From Candidatus Hodarchaeota archaeon (GTDB taxonomy: Archaea; Asgardarchaeota; Heimdallarchaeia; Hodarchaeales; YT1-039): a stretch of DNA of 50,560 nt. Both the position numbers and the translations under genes were made by a program. Positions within the stretch are counted from its first letter, which is position 1, and every line of letters starts with the position of its first letter. The stretch covers positions 1-50,560 of the forward strand of contig JAEOTF010000192.1 in assembly GCA_016840025.1 (NCBI GenBank), read 5' to 3'. Shown in pieces: positions 17,529 to 26,412 of this stretch. The notes beneath the pieces are model-generated. The model had not been told where the DNA came from. It ran no database searches and was given only the letters and a program-made list of their open reading frames with translations.

Positions 17529-18704
17529 TTAGGCAAGATATTTGTCCAATTCAAGGATTAGTTCGTTTCCCAGAATTAGATAATCTATGAACCTCTCCTG
17601 TTTAATGATGTCCATCGTATCCTTTGAAGTATGCACCTTACTCTCAAGGGCTCCCAACCATGCCGCTTCATAACCTCTTTGTGTAAAAACCATTCCATCT
17701 TCCGCAGCTCCAATGGGCAACCAAAGTTTCTTCATCTTAATTGAATTCTTCTGCGCTATCTGCATCAATAATTTGTTTAGAGTTTTAGCAGGAGATGTTT
17801 TACGAATACCATAGGAATCAAGAAGCATTAATGGAGTGTCAAAGCCAAGTACATCGTAGTTAAGACAAAAAGTAGTCTTTTTATCCCATTCTGATTCGTA
17901 CTTTTCTACAAAAGCTGCTGCACCCATTAATCCAACTTCTTCAGCAGAAAATACGACAAAATTTAGGTCTAATTTCTCTGGAGGAGACTCTATGAATTTT
18001 TTTGCCAATGCAAGTACTGCTCCACATCCTGCAGCATTATCCGTGGCCCCTACACTCTTATTTTCAGTCATGTTGAATGATAAAAGAATGCTTATGAGAA
18101 GTACTGAAACTAATGTGATAATCACAAACCAATAAAACAAAGGTGAAGGAGTATTAAATTCCGCAATTATACCACCAACTGTAATTGAAAGGTTAAAACC
18201 GAGTCCACCGAATAATAAAATTTGATTTAATCGTATTCTGACCTTTAAAGGATATGTTTGGCTCTTTGAGTCGTGATGAGCAGTGATAAAACATGTTCCT
18301 TTTGAATTCTTAGATTTAAGTTTAGCATAAATATTTTCAGTTTTAATTGCATCTTTTTCTCCAATCTTACGGGTAGACGATACAGTGAAGAGGCGTTTCG
18401 ATCCGAGGATGAGTATAAGCAAAACCATCACTGCAATCACTACAGCTGGAAGATAAAAATCAAATAAATACAACGTTCCAGCAATTAAATGCACAAGAAA
18501 TACAAACCACATTACTCTTTTCATAAATACATTCATAATAAAAAGGGAAGCATTGAATTCTTCACGCACTGGTTCATAACCAAGCTTTTTGAACTCTTCT
18601 ACTAAGATCTCTCGACCTTTTATCTCACCTTCACTTCCGATTAACCTAGGATATTGAGCAAGCTTTTCGGTGATTTCATAAGAGTATTTAGCCAATTCTT
18701 CCAT
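17529..18704 (-). CDS. membrane-bound M28-family zinc metallopeptidase
   Basis: 391 residues. Zinc-ligand segments of the M28 family are in order: 'FITAHHDSKS' (His), 'GATDNAAGCGAVLALA' (bridging Asp), 'VVFSAEEVGLMGA' (catalytic Glu and ligand Glu), 'NYDVLG' (Asp) and 'KVHTSKDTMD' (His). Two hydrophobic helices near residues 62-100 and two more near 168-210 split the domain, so the enzyme is membrane-anchored rather than secreted. M28 enzymes are aminopeptidases or related exopeptidases; the topology relative to the active site cannot be fixed here. It stands alone, convergent with the seven-helix protein. Confidence 0.85.
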   Translation of the reverse strand: MEELAKYSYEITEKLAQYPRLIGSEGEIKGREILVEEFKKLGYEPVREEFNASLFIMNVFMKRVMWFVFLVHLIAGTLYLFDFYLPAVVIAVMVLLILILGSKRLFTVSSTRKIGEKDAIKTENIYAKLKSKNSKGTCFITAHHDSKSQTYPLKVRIRLNQILLFGGLGFNLSITVGGIIAEFNTPSPLFYWFVIITLVSVLLISILLSFNMTENKSVGATDNAAGCGAVLALAKKFIESPPEKLDLNFVVFSAEEVGLMGAAAFVEKYESEWDKKTTFCLNYDVLGFDTPLMLLDSYGIRKTSPAKTLNKLLMQIAQKNSIKMKKLWLPIGAAEDGMVFTQRGYEAAWLGALESKVHTSKDTMDIIKQERFIDYLILGNELILELDKYLA

Positions 18705-18844
18705 ATTTCAAGATCCCCCTCTACCGATACAAGTTGATGCTCTCTTAAAAAGCGTTTTGTAAATAAGTTGAGGATAATAAAAACTTGGGTTTTTTTGAAT
18801 TTCTTAACCGTTAGTTTTCTTCAAGTTTCATCAATAGCCAGGAC

Positions 18845-19990
18845 TCAATCGGTCAATCTTTTAATTCGTTGAAATACGTTTTTACTACAATTAGAGCAGG
18901 AATTAGCTTTGAGTTCTTCAATCGTTGAAAATTTCTCTCCTTGTCCGACTTTATATTCCGTACCACAACCTGCACAGCGATATAGCCGTTTTGTTAGTCG
19001 TTCTTCGCCTGAATAGAGGAAGCTTGTAAATTCACCCGATATTGTATGTTGACTAATGTTGGTTGTCTCTACGACTAGCATTTGACCTATTTGTCCAAGG
19101 ATTTCAGCCCCGCGATACTGATTAAAATTAGGAATGATTTCCTTGAGGATTAAATTCATGTTGGTTACAATTTGTTGACAGGTAAGCTTTTCACTAGGTG
19201 GTTTATGAGAAAATGAGATATAGCCGTGTTTCCCACTCCCTTTACGAAGAAGTTCTACCCCTCTAGAAAGAAATAATTCAAATCCATTGCAGGTATAAGG
19301 TGGATCGGTAATAAATACGTCAAATTGATCAAGATAATTAGATGGAATTGGTTGACGTAAATCATGGTATAAAGTGGATATTTTCAGATTTTCCTCTTTA
19401 GAAATCTCAGAAATATAGTTAAGAATTCTCTTATCAATATCAAAGACTACAAGTTGGCGAGGATGACCCACTAGGGCGACTGTTATAGAAATTAGATCTC
19501 CATCACCTAAAAATGCGATATTACGACCTTCAATATCGTTGTATGCATCTAAGAGAAGAGCCCGTCTTAATTTTGTAGTATTTATGCATCTTGATTGATC
19601 GAGTTCAGGTTGAATTGGTGGTTCTTTTTCTTCAATAGTCTCGAGTTTCTCTAAAATTGACCGATATTGAGGTAAAATTTCAATTCCTGATTGTTCACAG
19701 GCACCACAACGAGCTGAGAGACGGCTTTCTTGAACGTTTAAGTCTTTGTGAAGATATTTCAGTCCTTTCTCAGTTAATATGGCTCCCCCCTTACGGATAA
19801 GTAGACCTTCTTTTTCTAATTCTTTTCTCACTGCAGTAACTAAAGGGATCGGCAAATTAGTTTTTTTAGAGAGGTTTTTTGTGCTTATTCGACCTTCTCG
19901 AAAAATAGTTAATAGAATTGCCCGTACTCCTTCTTTTCCTTCTTTAATGTTTGTTGCGCAGACAATTTTCTGTAAGATTGTTTCATCCAT
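18845..19990 (-). CDS. bpsA: N4-bis(aminopropyl)spermidine synthase (branched-chain polyamine synthase)
   Basis: 381 residues. The order is an N-terminal winged helix (about residues 20-80, 'GRISTKNLSKKTNLPIPLV'), a 'CGACEQSG' knuckle, a Rossmann-type catalytic domain with 'NIAFLGDGDLISI' and 'FDVFITDPPYTCNG', and a C-terminal zinc ribbon ('CAGCGTEYKVG' ... 'CSNCSK'). This is the DUF43/BpsA arrangement. BpsA transfers aminopropyl groups from decarboxylated S-adenosylmethionine to spermidine, giving branched pentaamines known from hyperthermophilic archaea and bacteria. Finding it in an AT-rich genome suggests heat tolerance or another use of the polyamine. It is divergent from cooC with under 100 bases between starts. 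Confidence 0.82.
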   Translation of the reverse strand: MDETILQKIVCATNIKEGKEGVRAILLTIFREGRISTKNLSKKTNLPIPLVTAVRKELEKEGLLIRKGGAILTEKGLKYLHKDLNVQESRLSARCGACEQSGIEILPQYRSILEKLETIEEKEPPIQPELDQSRCINTTKLRRALLLDAYNDIEGRNIAFLGDGDLISITVALVGHPRQLVVFDIDKRILNYISEISKEENLKISTLYHDLRQPIPSNYLDQFDVFITDPPYTCNGFELFLSRGVELLRKGSGKHGYISFSHKPPSEKLTCQQIVTNMNLILKEIIPNFNQYRGAEILGQIGQMLVVETTNISQHTISGEFTSFLYSGEERLTKRLYRCAGCGTEYKVGQGEKFSTIEELKANSCSNCSKNVFQRIKRLTD

Positions 19991-20083
19991 TGCTAAATCT
20001 CAGGTACTGTGCAGAAGACTGTTAAAGTAAAAGATTATGGTATGCTAGTGAAAAAGGAATTGGGACATTTAAGTGAGATAAAA

Positions 20084-20887
20084 ATGACTAGTATAGCTGT
20101 TGTTGGTAAAGGTGGGGTTGGAAAAACATTTGTATCCGCAAACATTGCGCGTTTATTTGCTAGAGAGGGTTATAAAGTCATTGCGATAGACGTAGACTCT
20201 AATCCAACGCTAGGTATGTCATTGGGCGTATCTCAAGATATTCTTGATACAATTACACCCATTGCTGATCAAGCAGATTTGGTTCATGAAAGAACCGCAA
20301 TACCCGGCGCTCCAGGCACTTTTCGACTTAACCCACAAGTTTCCGATTTATTAGACTCCTTTTCCGTTAAAGCACCTGATAATGTTAGACTATTGGTTGC
20401 AGGGGATATAAAAACAGAACAAGGTTGCATGTGTGGAGCTCACGCACTGATTAAAGCCCTCTTTCGTCATCTTGTATACTCACAAAGTGAATTGGTAATA
20501 TTTGACATGGAAGCAGGTTTAGAAAACTTTGGGAGAGGCACGTTAAAACGAGTACAACATTTAATTGTCGTTACTGAACCATCTAGACAGTCTAAAGCAA
20601 CATTATCGAGAATTGCCGATCTAGCCCATGAGATGGGGCTCCCTTCGGAACGGATATGGGTCATCTTCAATAAATGGCCTGATTCTAATGAAAAACCATT
20701 ATTTGATTTAGTAGAAAAGATTGGTGCCAAGTTTCTTGGAGTTATTCCTTATTCTATGGAAATTGCGAAAGCAGATATGGAAGGCACACCACTTATAGAT
20801 TCAAATAAAGATTCACCTGTTCTAGCAACCATTTCGCAATTGAAGACTCAACTGAAAGAAGTACTTGCCCTAGACAAACCTAATTGA
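20084..20887 (+). CDS. cooC: CooC-type ATPase for nickel insertion into CO dehydrogenase
   Basis: 267 residues from the ATG at 20084; an earlier in-frame GTG (20009) and ATG (20042) add a tail that family members lack. 'IAVVGKGGVGKTFVSANIA' is the deviant Walker A; 'IAIDVDSNPTLGMSLG' follows; the 'GCMCGAH' pair is the CxC used to bind nickel or zinc at the CooC dimer interface; 'VIFDMEAGLENFGRGT' is the characteristic Walker B region. CooC loads nickel into the C-cluster of CO dehydrogenase. It lies 5.5 kb from the cdh operon on the opposite strand, and the enzyme that carries the C-cluster (CdhA) is not in the window. Confidence 0.88.
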   Translation: MTSIAVVGKGGVGKTFVSANIARLFAREGYKVIAIDVDSNPTLGMSLGVSQDILDTITPIADQADLVHERTAIPGAPGTFRLNPQVSDLLDSFSVKAPDNVRLLVAGDIKTEQGCMCGAHALIKALFRHLVYSQSELVIFDMEAGLENFGRGTLKRVQHLIVVTEPSRQSKATLSRIADLAHEMGLPSERIWVIFNKWPDSNEKPLFDLVEKIGAKFLGVIPYSMEIAKADMEGTPLIDSNKDSPVLATISQLKTQLKEVLALDKPN

Positions 20888-20944
20888 AAGAATATCCGAA
20901 AGCAAGAAGTATTTATTTTCCTAATAGGAAATTAGTTTGGTAAT

Positions 20945-21379
20945 ATGTCTGAATGTATTCCATCTGAAATTGTGACAATGGCTAAAATTGTGGCTTTCAC
21001 TAAAGAAGTGCCACTAAAACTTCCAGCGGAATTCATCGATGCCATTATTTGGGATCAAGACCAACCGTATGGATTAATAATAGCTACTAGTAGCACTCAA
21101 TTAGTTCGTGTGATCCCTGTTAAGACAGATTATGTTCTAAAGATTACTGCTGAGCTCGATGAAATCAATCCTGGAACAATTCAAGAGATAGGTGGGTTGT
21201 TTTCTCAATATGGAATTACTTCACTCTATAGCACTGGGTTATGTATTCAAAAAGAACGTTGCATCTATGAACTATATGCAGATCCTGAGACTCTTTCTAA
21301 GGACTTTGAACAATTAAAAGCAGAGTTAATGGAACTTAAAACAATTAGTGACGTCTATTATGAAAAAATCAGTCTGTAG
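20945..21379 (+). CDS. ACT-like small regulatory protein
   Basis: 144 residues. The segment 'DYVLKITAELDEINPGTIQEI' ... 'YGITSLYSTGLC' ... 'CIYELYAD' ... 'LKAELMELKTISDVYYEKI' has the beta-alpha-beta-beta-alpha-beta rhythm of an ACT domain, the small-ligand sensor common in amino-acid regulation. The first 40 residues form an additional beta-rich piece ('PLKLPAEFIDAIIWDQ'). It begins 57 bases after cooC on the same strand and may be in its transcript. ATG at 20945 is used; M12 (20978) is an alternative. The ACT call rests on pattern only. Confidence 0.6.
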   Translation: MSECIPSEIVTMAKIVAFTKEVPLKLPAEFIDAIIWDQDQPYGLIIATSSTQLVRVIPVKTDYVLKITAELDEINPGTIQEIGGLFSQYGITSLYSTGLCIQKERCIYELYADPETLSKDFEQLKAELMELKTISDVYYEKISL

Positions 21380-21386
21380 TCCCTAG

Positions 21387-21707
21387 GGGAAGAAAACCAT
21401 ATCTCTCCGTCAGAAATCGATACCATGCAAAGTATGTGGAAAGGGTTTTTTAGCTTGGAATCCAGATGAAACCATTTATGTCTGTACAACCTGTGGTGTT
21501 CAGCAAGAGGCGCTACAAACTTGGAAAACAAGTGCAGAAAGACGGGATGAGCGAAAAAAAAGGAAAATTGAGGAAGAAAGGGAGTGGGTGTTAGATATTT
21601 TGGGTATGAAAAAGGATAAGAAAAAGACAAAAAGAAAAAAGGATCCTCTAGAAAATAAATGGGCGGATTTAATTCAAAAAAGCGAAGAATATGACCCACC
21701 TTCCTGA
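21387..21707 (+). CDS. zinc-ribbon/basic-tail protein with no canonical start and an upstream in-frame stop
   Basis: The frame encodes 'PCKVCGKGFLAWNPDE' followed by 'YVCTTCGVQQEAL', a clear CxxC-x(n)-CxxC zinc ribbon, then a long Arg/Lys/Glu-rich helix and an end in 'SEEYDPPS'. No ATG, GTG or TTG precedes the ribbon after the TAG at 21384. The only upstream ATG in frame is at 21360, overlapping the end of the ACT-like gene, and it is cut off from the ribbon after eight codons by that TAG. Options are initiation at ATA (21399 or 21420), TAG read-through, or a recent nonsense change/sequencing error. TAG ends several neighbouring genes, which argues against general reassignment. The antiparallel Phe-rich frame is a shadow. 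Confidence 0.6.
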   Translation, partial: GKKTISLRQKSIPCKVCGKGFLAWNPDETIYVCTTCGVQQEALQTWKTSAERRDERKKRKIEEEREWVLDILGMKKDKKKTKRKKDPLENKWADLIQKSEEYDPPS

Positions 21708-21745
21708 AAAAGGTTTTTAAAGAAGAAAAATAACGATTAAACATA

Positions 21746-22570
21746 CTAGGGTTTTTGATAGAGCCGGTGAGGATCACTAATAGTTTTAAACGAGAATTTT
21801 TCGCTTTTTGTAAAAGGTAGATTCTCAGTTCTGCCAATCATAAATATACCGTCTTTGACCAGACAGTTATAGGCTTCACTAAAGATTATGTCCTGTGCAT
21901 CTCGGGTGAAATAGATAAGTACATTACGACAAAGGATCAGGTCAATTTTCTCCGGGTATGGATCAGATAATAAATCGTGACTCTGGAACGTAACTAACTG
22001 TCTATATTTTTCATCTAAAACGTATGCTGGTTTTTCTCCGTTTTTCTTGGAAAAATAGCGTGTAAGAGAGGGAAGATCCATTTCCTGTAGATGTATTGGA
22101 AGATATATCCCCTTTTGAGCTTTTTTCAAGATTTTTGGATTCCGATCGGTAGCTAAAATCTCAACTTTTCTTCGTACAATATCAAATTCGAACATTTTGG
22201 TAAATAAAATAGTTAAACTGTATGGTTCACAGCCATTGGCACAACCTGCACTCCAAATCCGAATTCGGTGTCCAGAATTGAGTTTGTGAGCGATATGACT
22301 CTTCATTATTGCCCGTCGTAAAGCGTCCCAAGAGTCTTGATTTCGAAAAAAGCGGGTAACATTGATTGAGAATGCTTGAGCGACATCATCGATTAGGTAA
22401 GGGTCTTTCCGTATTTTAAATTCGAGGTCTCTCAATTTTTCAACTTTTAAGCGACGACATAACGGTACTAATCTACGTAGTATATGAGGTTGTTTATATC
22501 CTGTTAAATCAAGACCTCTACTTTTCATAAAATGGATTAGATTGTGATAGCCTTCTTGAGAGATATTCAA
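21746..22570 (-). CDS. cheR: CheR-type protein-glutamate O-methyltransferase
   Basis: 274 residues. Layout is the helical CheR N-domain ('SINVTRFFRNQDSWDAL') followed by the SAM-binding domain: 'IRIWSAGCANGCEPYSLTIL' (motif I; the first Glu of the usual G-x-EEP is Cys here), 'ILATDRNPKILKKAQKGIY', and 'KIDLILCRNVLIYF'. CheR methylates chemoreceptor glutamates using S-adenosylmethionine. No other chemotaxis gene is present in the window, so it is an orphan here and could also act on another signalling protein. The close fit over the full length makes the family call firm. Confidence 0.88.
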   Translation of the reverse strand: MNISQEGYHNLIHFMKSRGLDLTGYKQPHILRRLVPLCRRLKVEKLRDLEFKIRKDPYLIDDVAQAFSINVTRFFRNQDSWDALRRAIMKSHIAHKLNSGHRIRIWSAGCANGCEPYSLTILFTKMFEFDIVRRKVEILATDRNPKILKKAQKGIYLPIHLQEMDLPSLTRYFSKKNGEKPAYVLDEKYRQLVTFQSHDLLSDPYPEKIDLILCRNVLIYFTRDAQDIIFSEAYNCLVKDGIFMIGRTENLPFTKSEKFSFKTISDPHRLYQKP

Positions 22571-22667
22571 AAGGTAATTTCACACCTTATATCAGTGAAG
22601 AGAGCTCAAGAAATGTTCAAACACAAATAAAGTAAGGCTTTTCTTGAAGATTTTTTTATTATGTGAA

Positions 22668-24362
22668 TCACTTATTAGTTAATTCCTTTTCAATAAAATT
22701 ATCAATATGCCACTCCAAAACACTTAATGGCATAGATCCATATCCTATCATAGCTTCATGAAGTTCACGAATGTCAAATTTATCTCCAAGAGCATTTCTT
22801 GTTTTTTCTCGTAATTCAAAGAATTTTAAACTGCCCATCCTATAAGCTAATGCTTGTCCAGGCATATCTACTGAATAACGAAGGGACTCCGATTTTATCT
22901 GTGCTTCAGTAGCTAAAAATTGGTTCTGATTTATGTAATCAATAGCTTTGGCTCGAGACCAACCCAAATAATTCATTCCAGTATCCACAACAAGTCTAAC
23001 AGCAACAAATTTATTCATTAGTAATCTTCCATAGAGGTCATATGGATCCTTATACATACCCATGTCTTGTGTAAGAATTGAGGCATAATCAGCCCAACCC
23101 TCAATATAGGCAGTAGTCCATAACCACCGTTGTACTTCAGGGAGATGTTCAGCCTCCAATTGTAACACAATTTGGAAATGATGACCCGGGATTAGCTCAT
23201 GATAAATCAGTCCAGCTAAATTTATGAGAAATTGCTGATCGAGGTTGGAACCATTATAATAGTAGATTCCTTTTGGTTCCGATGGATTCGGTGGTTCATA
23301 GTAACCATAACTCATTGAGGCTTCAAGTCGTGGATCAAGTCTTTGTGTTCCATAAGGGGCTTTTGGTATTTTCTTAAAAAAGGAATTTACAGTAGGCTCA
23401 ATTTCGTCTATAAAACGTATAAAGCGTTCTCCGATCTCTTCAGGAGTCTTCGCATAAAATTGAGGATCTTCTTTTGTAGCTTCAAAGAATTCTGTCAAAG
23501 TTCCTTGAAAGTTTAATTTCTCCTGAATTTCTTTTATTTGTGCATTTGCAAGCTCTACTTCCCTTAACCCTATTTCGTGAACCTCTTCAGGTGAAATAGA
23601 GAGGTTTGTATTAAAATTAACCAAAAAGCGATAGTAATCTTTACCAGCAGGATATTGATACAATCCTACTGCATCTGGAGCAAGTTTTCTATATTCCCCT
23701 GAAAGCAGCATTCTTAAGTTCTCAAAGGCTGGGTTAATTTCATCTATGATCAACCTATTAATCTTTTGATGAAATTCATCAATTTGATCAGGAACTAGTT
23801 TCTCTAACCGAGAACGTTCAACAAAGAACATGCTTTCTGCAGGTTTTTGGATTAATCTTGGAAGGAATTCATTGGTTATCAGGTCAATTTCGTCTTTGGG
23901 TAATAATATCTTTCTTTTTTGTTGTTCTACTATTCTTGTTTGAATATCATTGATAAAAGGAAGTAATTTCTTTAGGAGTTTCAAATAATCTGTTAAATCA
24001 CTTTCTTGTGTGAAACTATAAGTAATATAAGCCCTACGAGCCATGTCAAGCGGTGATGAATAAGGACAAATGGGGAATTGAAGCCAGAAGAACTCAAATA
24101 ACTCTATCTGCTGCTCCATCTCCCACTCCACGATTTTATGAGATAATTGGCCATCATATTCGAGTTCTGATAGCGGGACTTTGTGAAGACGATCAAGAAT
24201 GGATTGAGCAAAATCAACCTCTTTTTTAATGTCTTTATATGAGACAGGAGGAAGTTTAGTGACTTTAAGACCCTTTTGAATACGAATATAAACATTTTCT
24301 TCAAGCATATGTTCCCAAAGGTCGTTTAAAACCTTTTTTAATGATTTTGTAGAATTAGACAT
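22668..24362 (-). CDS. DUF885 family metallopeptidase-like protein
   Basis: 564 residues, the usual length. 'IYHELIPGHHFQIVLQLEAE' is the DUF885 zinc motif (HE-x-x-PGHH), with 'TAYIEGWADYASIL' supplying a downstream Glu, and the C-terminal 'SLRYSVDMPGQALAYRMGSL' block is typical of the family. Proteins of this family have been described as carboxypeptidases, but substrates vary. No signal peptide is visible, so it is probably cytosolic. It stands downstream of the MFS transporter gene on the same strand with a 131-base gap. Confidence 0.85.
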   Translation of the reverse strand: MSNSTKSLKKVLNDLWEHMLEENVYIRIQKGLKVTKLPPVSYKDIKKEVDFAQSILDRLHKVPLSELEYDGQLSHKIVEWEMEQQIELFEFFWLQFPICPYSSPLDMARRAYITYSFTQESDLTDYLKLLKKLLPFINDIQTRIVEQQKRKILLPKDEIDLITNEFLPRLIQKPAESMFFVERSRLEKLVPDQIDEFHQKINRLIIDEINPAFENLRMLLSGEYRKLAPDAVGLYQYPAGKDYYRFLVNFNTNLSISPEEVHEIGLREVELANAQIKEIQEKLNFQGTLTEFFEATKEDPQFYAKTPEEIGERFIRFIDEIEPTVNSFFKKIPKAPYGTQRLDPRLEASMSYGYYEPPNPSEPKGIYYYNGSNLDQQFLINLAGLIYHELIPGHHFQIVLQLEAEHLPEVQRWLWTTAYIEGWADYASILTQDMGMYKDPYDLYGRLLMNKFVAVRLVVDTGMNYLGWSRAKAIDYINQNQFLATEAQIKSESLRYSVDMPGQALAYRMGSLKFFELREKTRNALGDKFDIRELHEAMIGYGSMPLSVLEWHIDNFIEKELTNK

Positions 24363-24493
24363 GTTCCTTACCTCTTAAAGAAAGTATTTTAGATCTTCTA
24401 AAGGAAAAACGTTTTAACATAGAAAGTTTTGGTTCTTCTGAAAACTCGTTTGTGCTTCTGAATTGTGTAGAACATAGGTTGATAGCCGAAATT

Positions 24494-26008
24494 TCATTTG
24501 TGTTTACGTGGTTTAAAAATCCAATGTTTATATTGTACTTTCCGGGGATTTGCATGAGTCAGAATGAATTCTGATCCTCTGCTAGCATTAACTCGGATAA
24601 GTTTCCAGAATAAGGGTCTGACGGGATGAATCACTATTCCAGGTATTTCGGGCTCTTTGACCTTCATGAGGAAGATAATCGTTGAAATGATAATTATTGC
24701 CCTAAAAAGGAATATTAACGAGATATTCTGGGAAAATTCACTGATTAATCCTCCAAACACTGGTCCAAAGAACATAGCTACCCCTGTGAGGGCATTATAT
24801 ACCGCTATGAGGGTAGCTTTATACTGGGGATGAGTTATGTCCAACAAAAAAATAGCTAATGCAGTTTGAAAGAGCCCCCAACCGATCCCCAAACTGATCG
24901 ACGCGACCAAACACCATAAAAAAGTAGGAACAACAAAATAATATGGCACAATTATTAAAACAGAGCTAATAGAGATAAATATTGCACCAACCATTAAGGC
25001 TAATTTTCGTCCAAACTTATCTAGAAGATCTTGTTTTGCTATCACTATAGTGAGGAGAATTTGAATTAAAATTTGTACGCTAGTTAGGATAGACGCTGCA
25101 AAAAATGATAAGTGATATTTTTCTATCTCTAAAATTATAAAAAATGGAGCCGCTAAATAGACCCCAAAATAGAATATTACTGCAAAAAGACAAAAAATCC
25201 AAAAATTACTGAATTTGTTTATATAGGCTATAAATTTAGCTCTTAGGCGTTTTTTTGAAGGAGATTCACTATGAATAATTTGTCTTTGAATAAAAATGGG
25301 TGGTTCAACTTTAGTTATATATGGGTAGTCTGGAACACTCATAAAAATTAATATAGAAGCGGTTATAGATAACAACATAGTCCATAAAAATAAAACAATG
25401 AATGTATTGCGTGTATTAAGATGAAAATTATCTGCCAAAAGACTAAACAGGAATCCACTAACTAAAGTGCCTAATAATGCCCCTATCAACCGTAATTCTG
25501 TGAAATTATTAATTTTTTTTGCCCTATCCCTGTAAGAAATATGATCAGCCATTAATGAAGCTTGTGTAGGAATCGTAGCAGAAGTAATCAGCCCCTGGAG
25601 AAAACGTAAGATTATTAATATGTAAATTTGCCCAATTCTTAACAATGCTATTGGAATGTAGAATATTGCGGAAATAAACCAACCTAATGCAACAAATATT
25701 CTATTTTTTTTCATTTTAGTTGATATTTGTGCCCACAATAATTGTGAAATGTTTACTAGAGAATAAACGCCTGAAAGTAAGCCTATTTGACCAGCAGTAG
25801 CCCCAATAGAGCTAGCAAAGATTGGTATGAAAGGATCTGTATTTGCTCTACCAATGCTATCTAAAGAGTTAGCTATATACCAGCCTTTGTAGTAGGGAGC
25901 TTGACGCTTTTCTACATCAACAACTAATTTTTGAGCATTTGTTATGTCAGCAGGGTTAGAAACACCCGCTTCTATTGATTTAGGATCTTTATTTGATGTG
26001 ATTGTCAT
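24494..26008 (-). CDS. major facilitator superfamily transporter
   Basis: 504 residues with about twelve hydrophobic helices. 'RFLQGLITSATIPTQASLMA' in the fifth helix region and 'DHISYRDRAKKINNFTELRL' in the loop that follows are typical MFS features; the long central loop (about 240-265) separates the two halves. A polar N-terminal tail of 40 residues and a basic C-terminal tail of 30 residues are longer than usual. Substrate unknown. Start is the first ATG in frame; the family core begins near residue 42. Confidence 0.85.
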   Translation of the reverse strand: MTITSNKDPKSIEAGVSNPADITNAQKLVVDVEKRQAPYYKGWYIANSLDSIGRANTDPFIPIFASSIGATAGQIGLLSGVYSLVNISQLLWAQISTKMKKNRIFVALGWFISAIFYIPIALLRIGQIYILIILRFLQGLITSATIPTQASLMADHISYRDRAKKINNFTELRLIGALLGTLVSGFLFSLLADNFHLNTRNTFIVLFLWTMLLSITASILIFMSVPDYPYITKVEPPIFIQRQIIHSESPSKKRLRAKFIAYINKFSNFWIFCLFAVIFYFGVYLAAPFFIILEIEKYHLSFFAASILTSVQILIQILLTIVIAKQDLLDKFGRKLALMVGAIFISISSVLIIVPYYFVVPTFLWCLVASISLGIGWGLFQTALAIFLLDITHPQYKATLIAVYNALTGVAMFFGPVFGGLISEFSQNISLIFLFRAIIIISTIIFLMKVKEPEIPGIVIHPVRPLFWKLIRVNASRGSEFILTHANPRKVQYKHWIFKPRKHK

Positions 26009-26412
26009 TTTGGTCGACTTTAGTGATTTTTTAAGTTATTAGGGGGAAGGACTGCACTCCCTGACTTTGAATTTAAGTTATTTATCCTAGCAAGTTTACT
26101 AGAATTGCTTAAAACTTTGAAGATGCAAAATTATTCATCCATAGATTAGACATGAATATTCAGTAGATAGGGGAAGCTTTCTCCTTTAGATGAGAGGAGT
26201 CCACTCCCTCTTCAGACGGGCATAATAACGCTTCTTCGAATAGGCGTAGGAGAAAACCTTAATATTAAAGTATTTAACTAGAACAGCTAGGTTATACAAC
26301 TATAAGATTAAAATCTAAGAATAGGGAAACTGAGTTATGATGGTAGACTATTTTTCAACCTAACAGTTAAATGTGAAAGAAAAAAGGAAGGAACAGGCTT
26401 GAGAGCCTTAGG
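26009..26412. other. intergenic region with GC-rich hairpin-forming segments
   Basis: About 400 bases between the MFS gene and cdhE, both on the minus strand. The stretch around 26165-26265 is noticeably richer in G and C than its surroundings and contains GAG-A-GGAGT / ACTCCCTC (26192-26210), GGGGAAGCTTTCTCC (26170-26184) and ACGC...GCGT (around 26230-26250). The ACTCCCT element also occurs at 26056-26062. It may be an unannotated structured RNA or only the MFS promoter region. It does not fold as a tRNA by my reading. Confidence 0.35.
26377..26386 (-). terminator. T-rich tract ending the cdh operon
   Basis: Read on the minus strand, about 25 bases after the cdhE stop, a small GGCT/AGCC stem is followed by TTCCTTCC and a run of six Ts. 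This is an ordinary archaeal T-tract termination site. Confidence 0.4.

Noticed and set aside
21358..21837. 159-codon minus-strand frame
   Set aside because: Phe/Leu/Pro-rich mirror of the zinc-ribbon frame; it also overlaps the end of cheR. The plus-strand frame has the metal motif.
26160..26270. tRNA-like TTCGAAT loop in a GC-rich segment
   Set aside because: The bases on both sides do not pair as a T-arm, and no acceptor or anticodon arm could be drawn.
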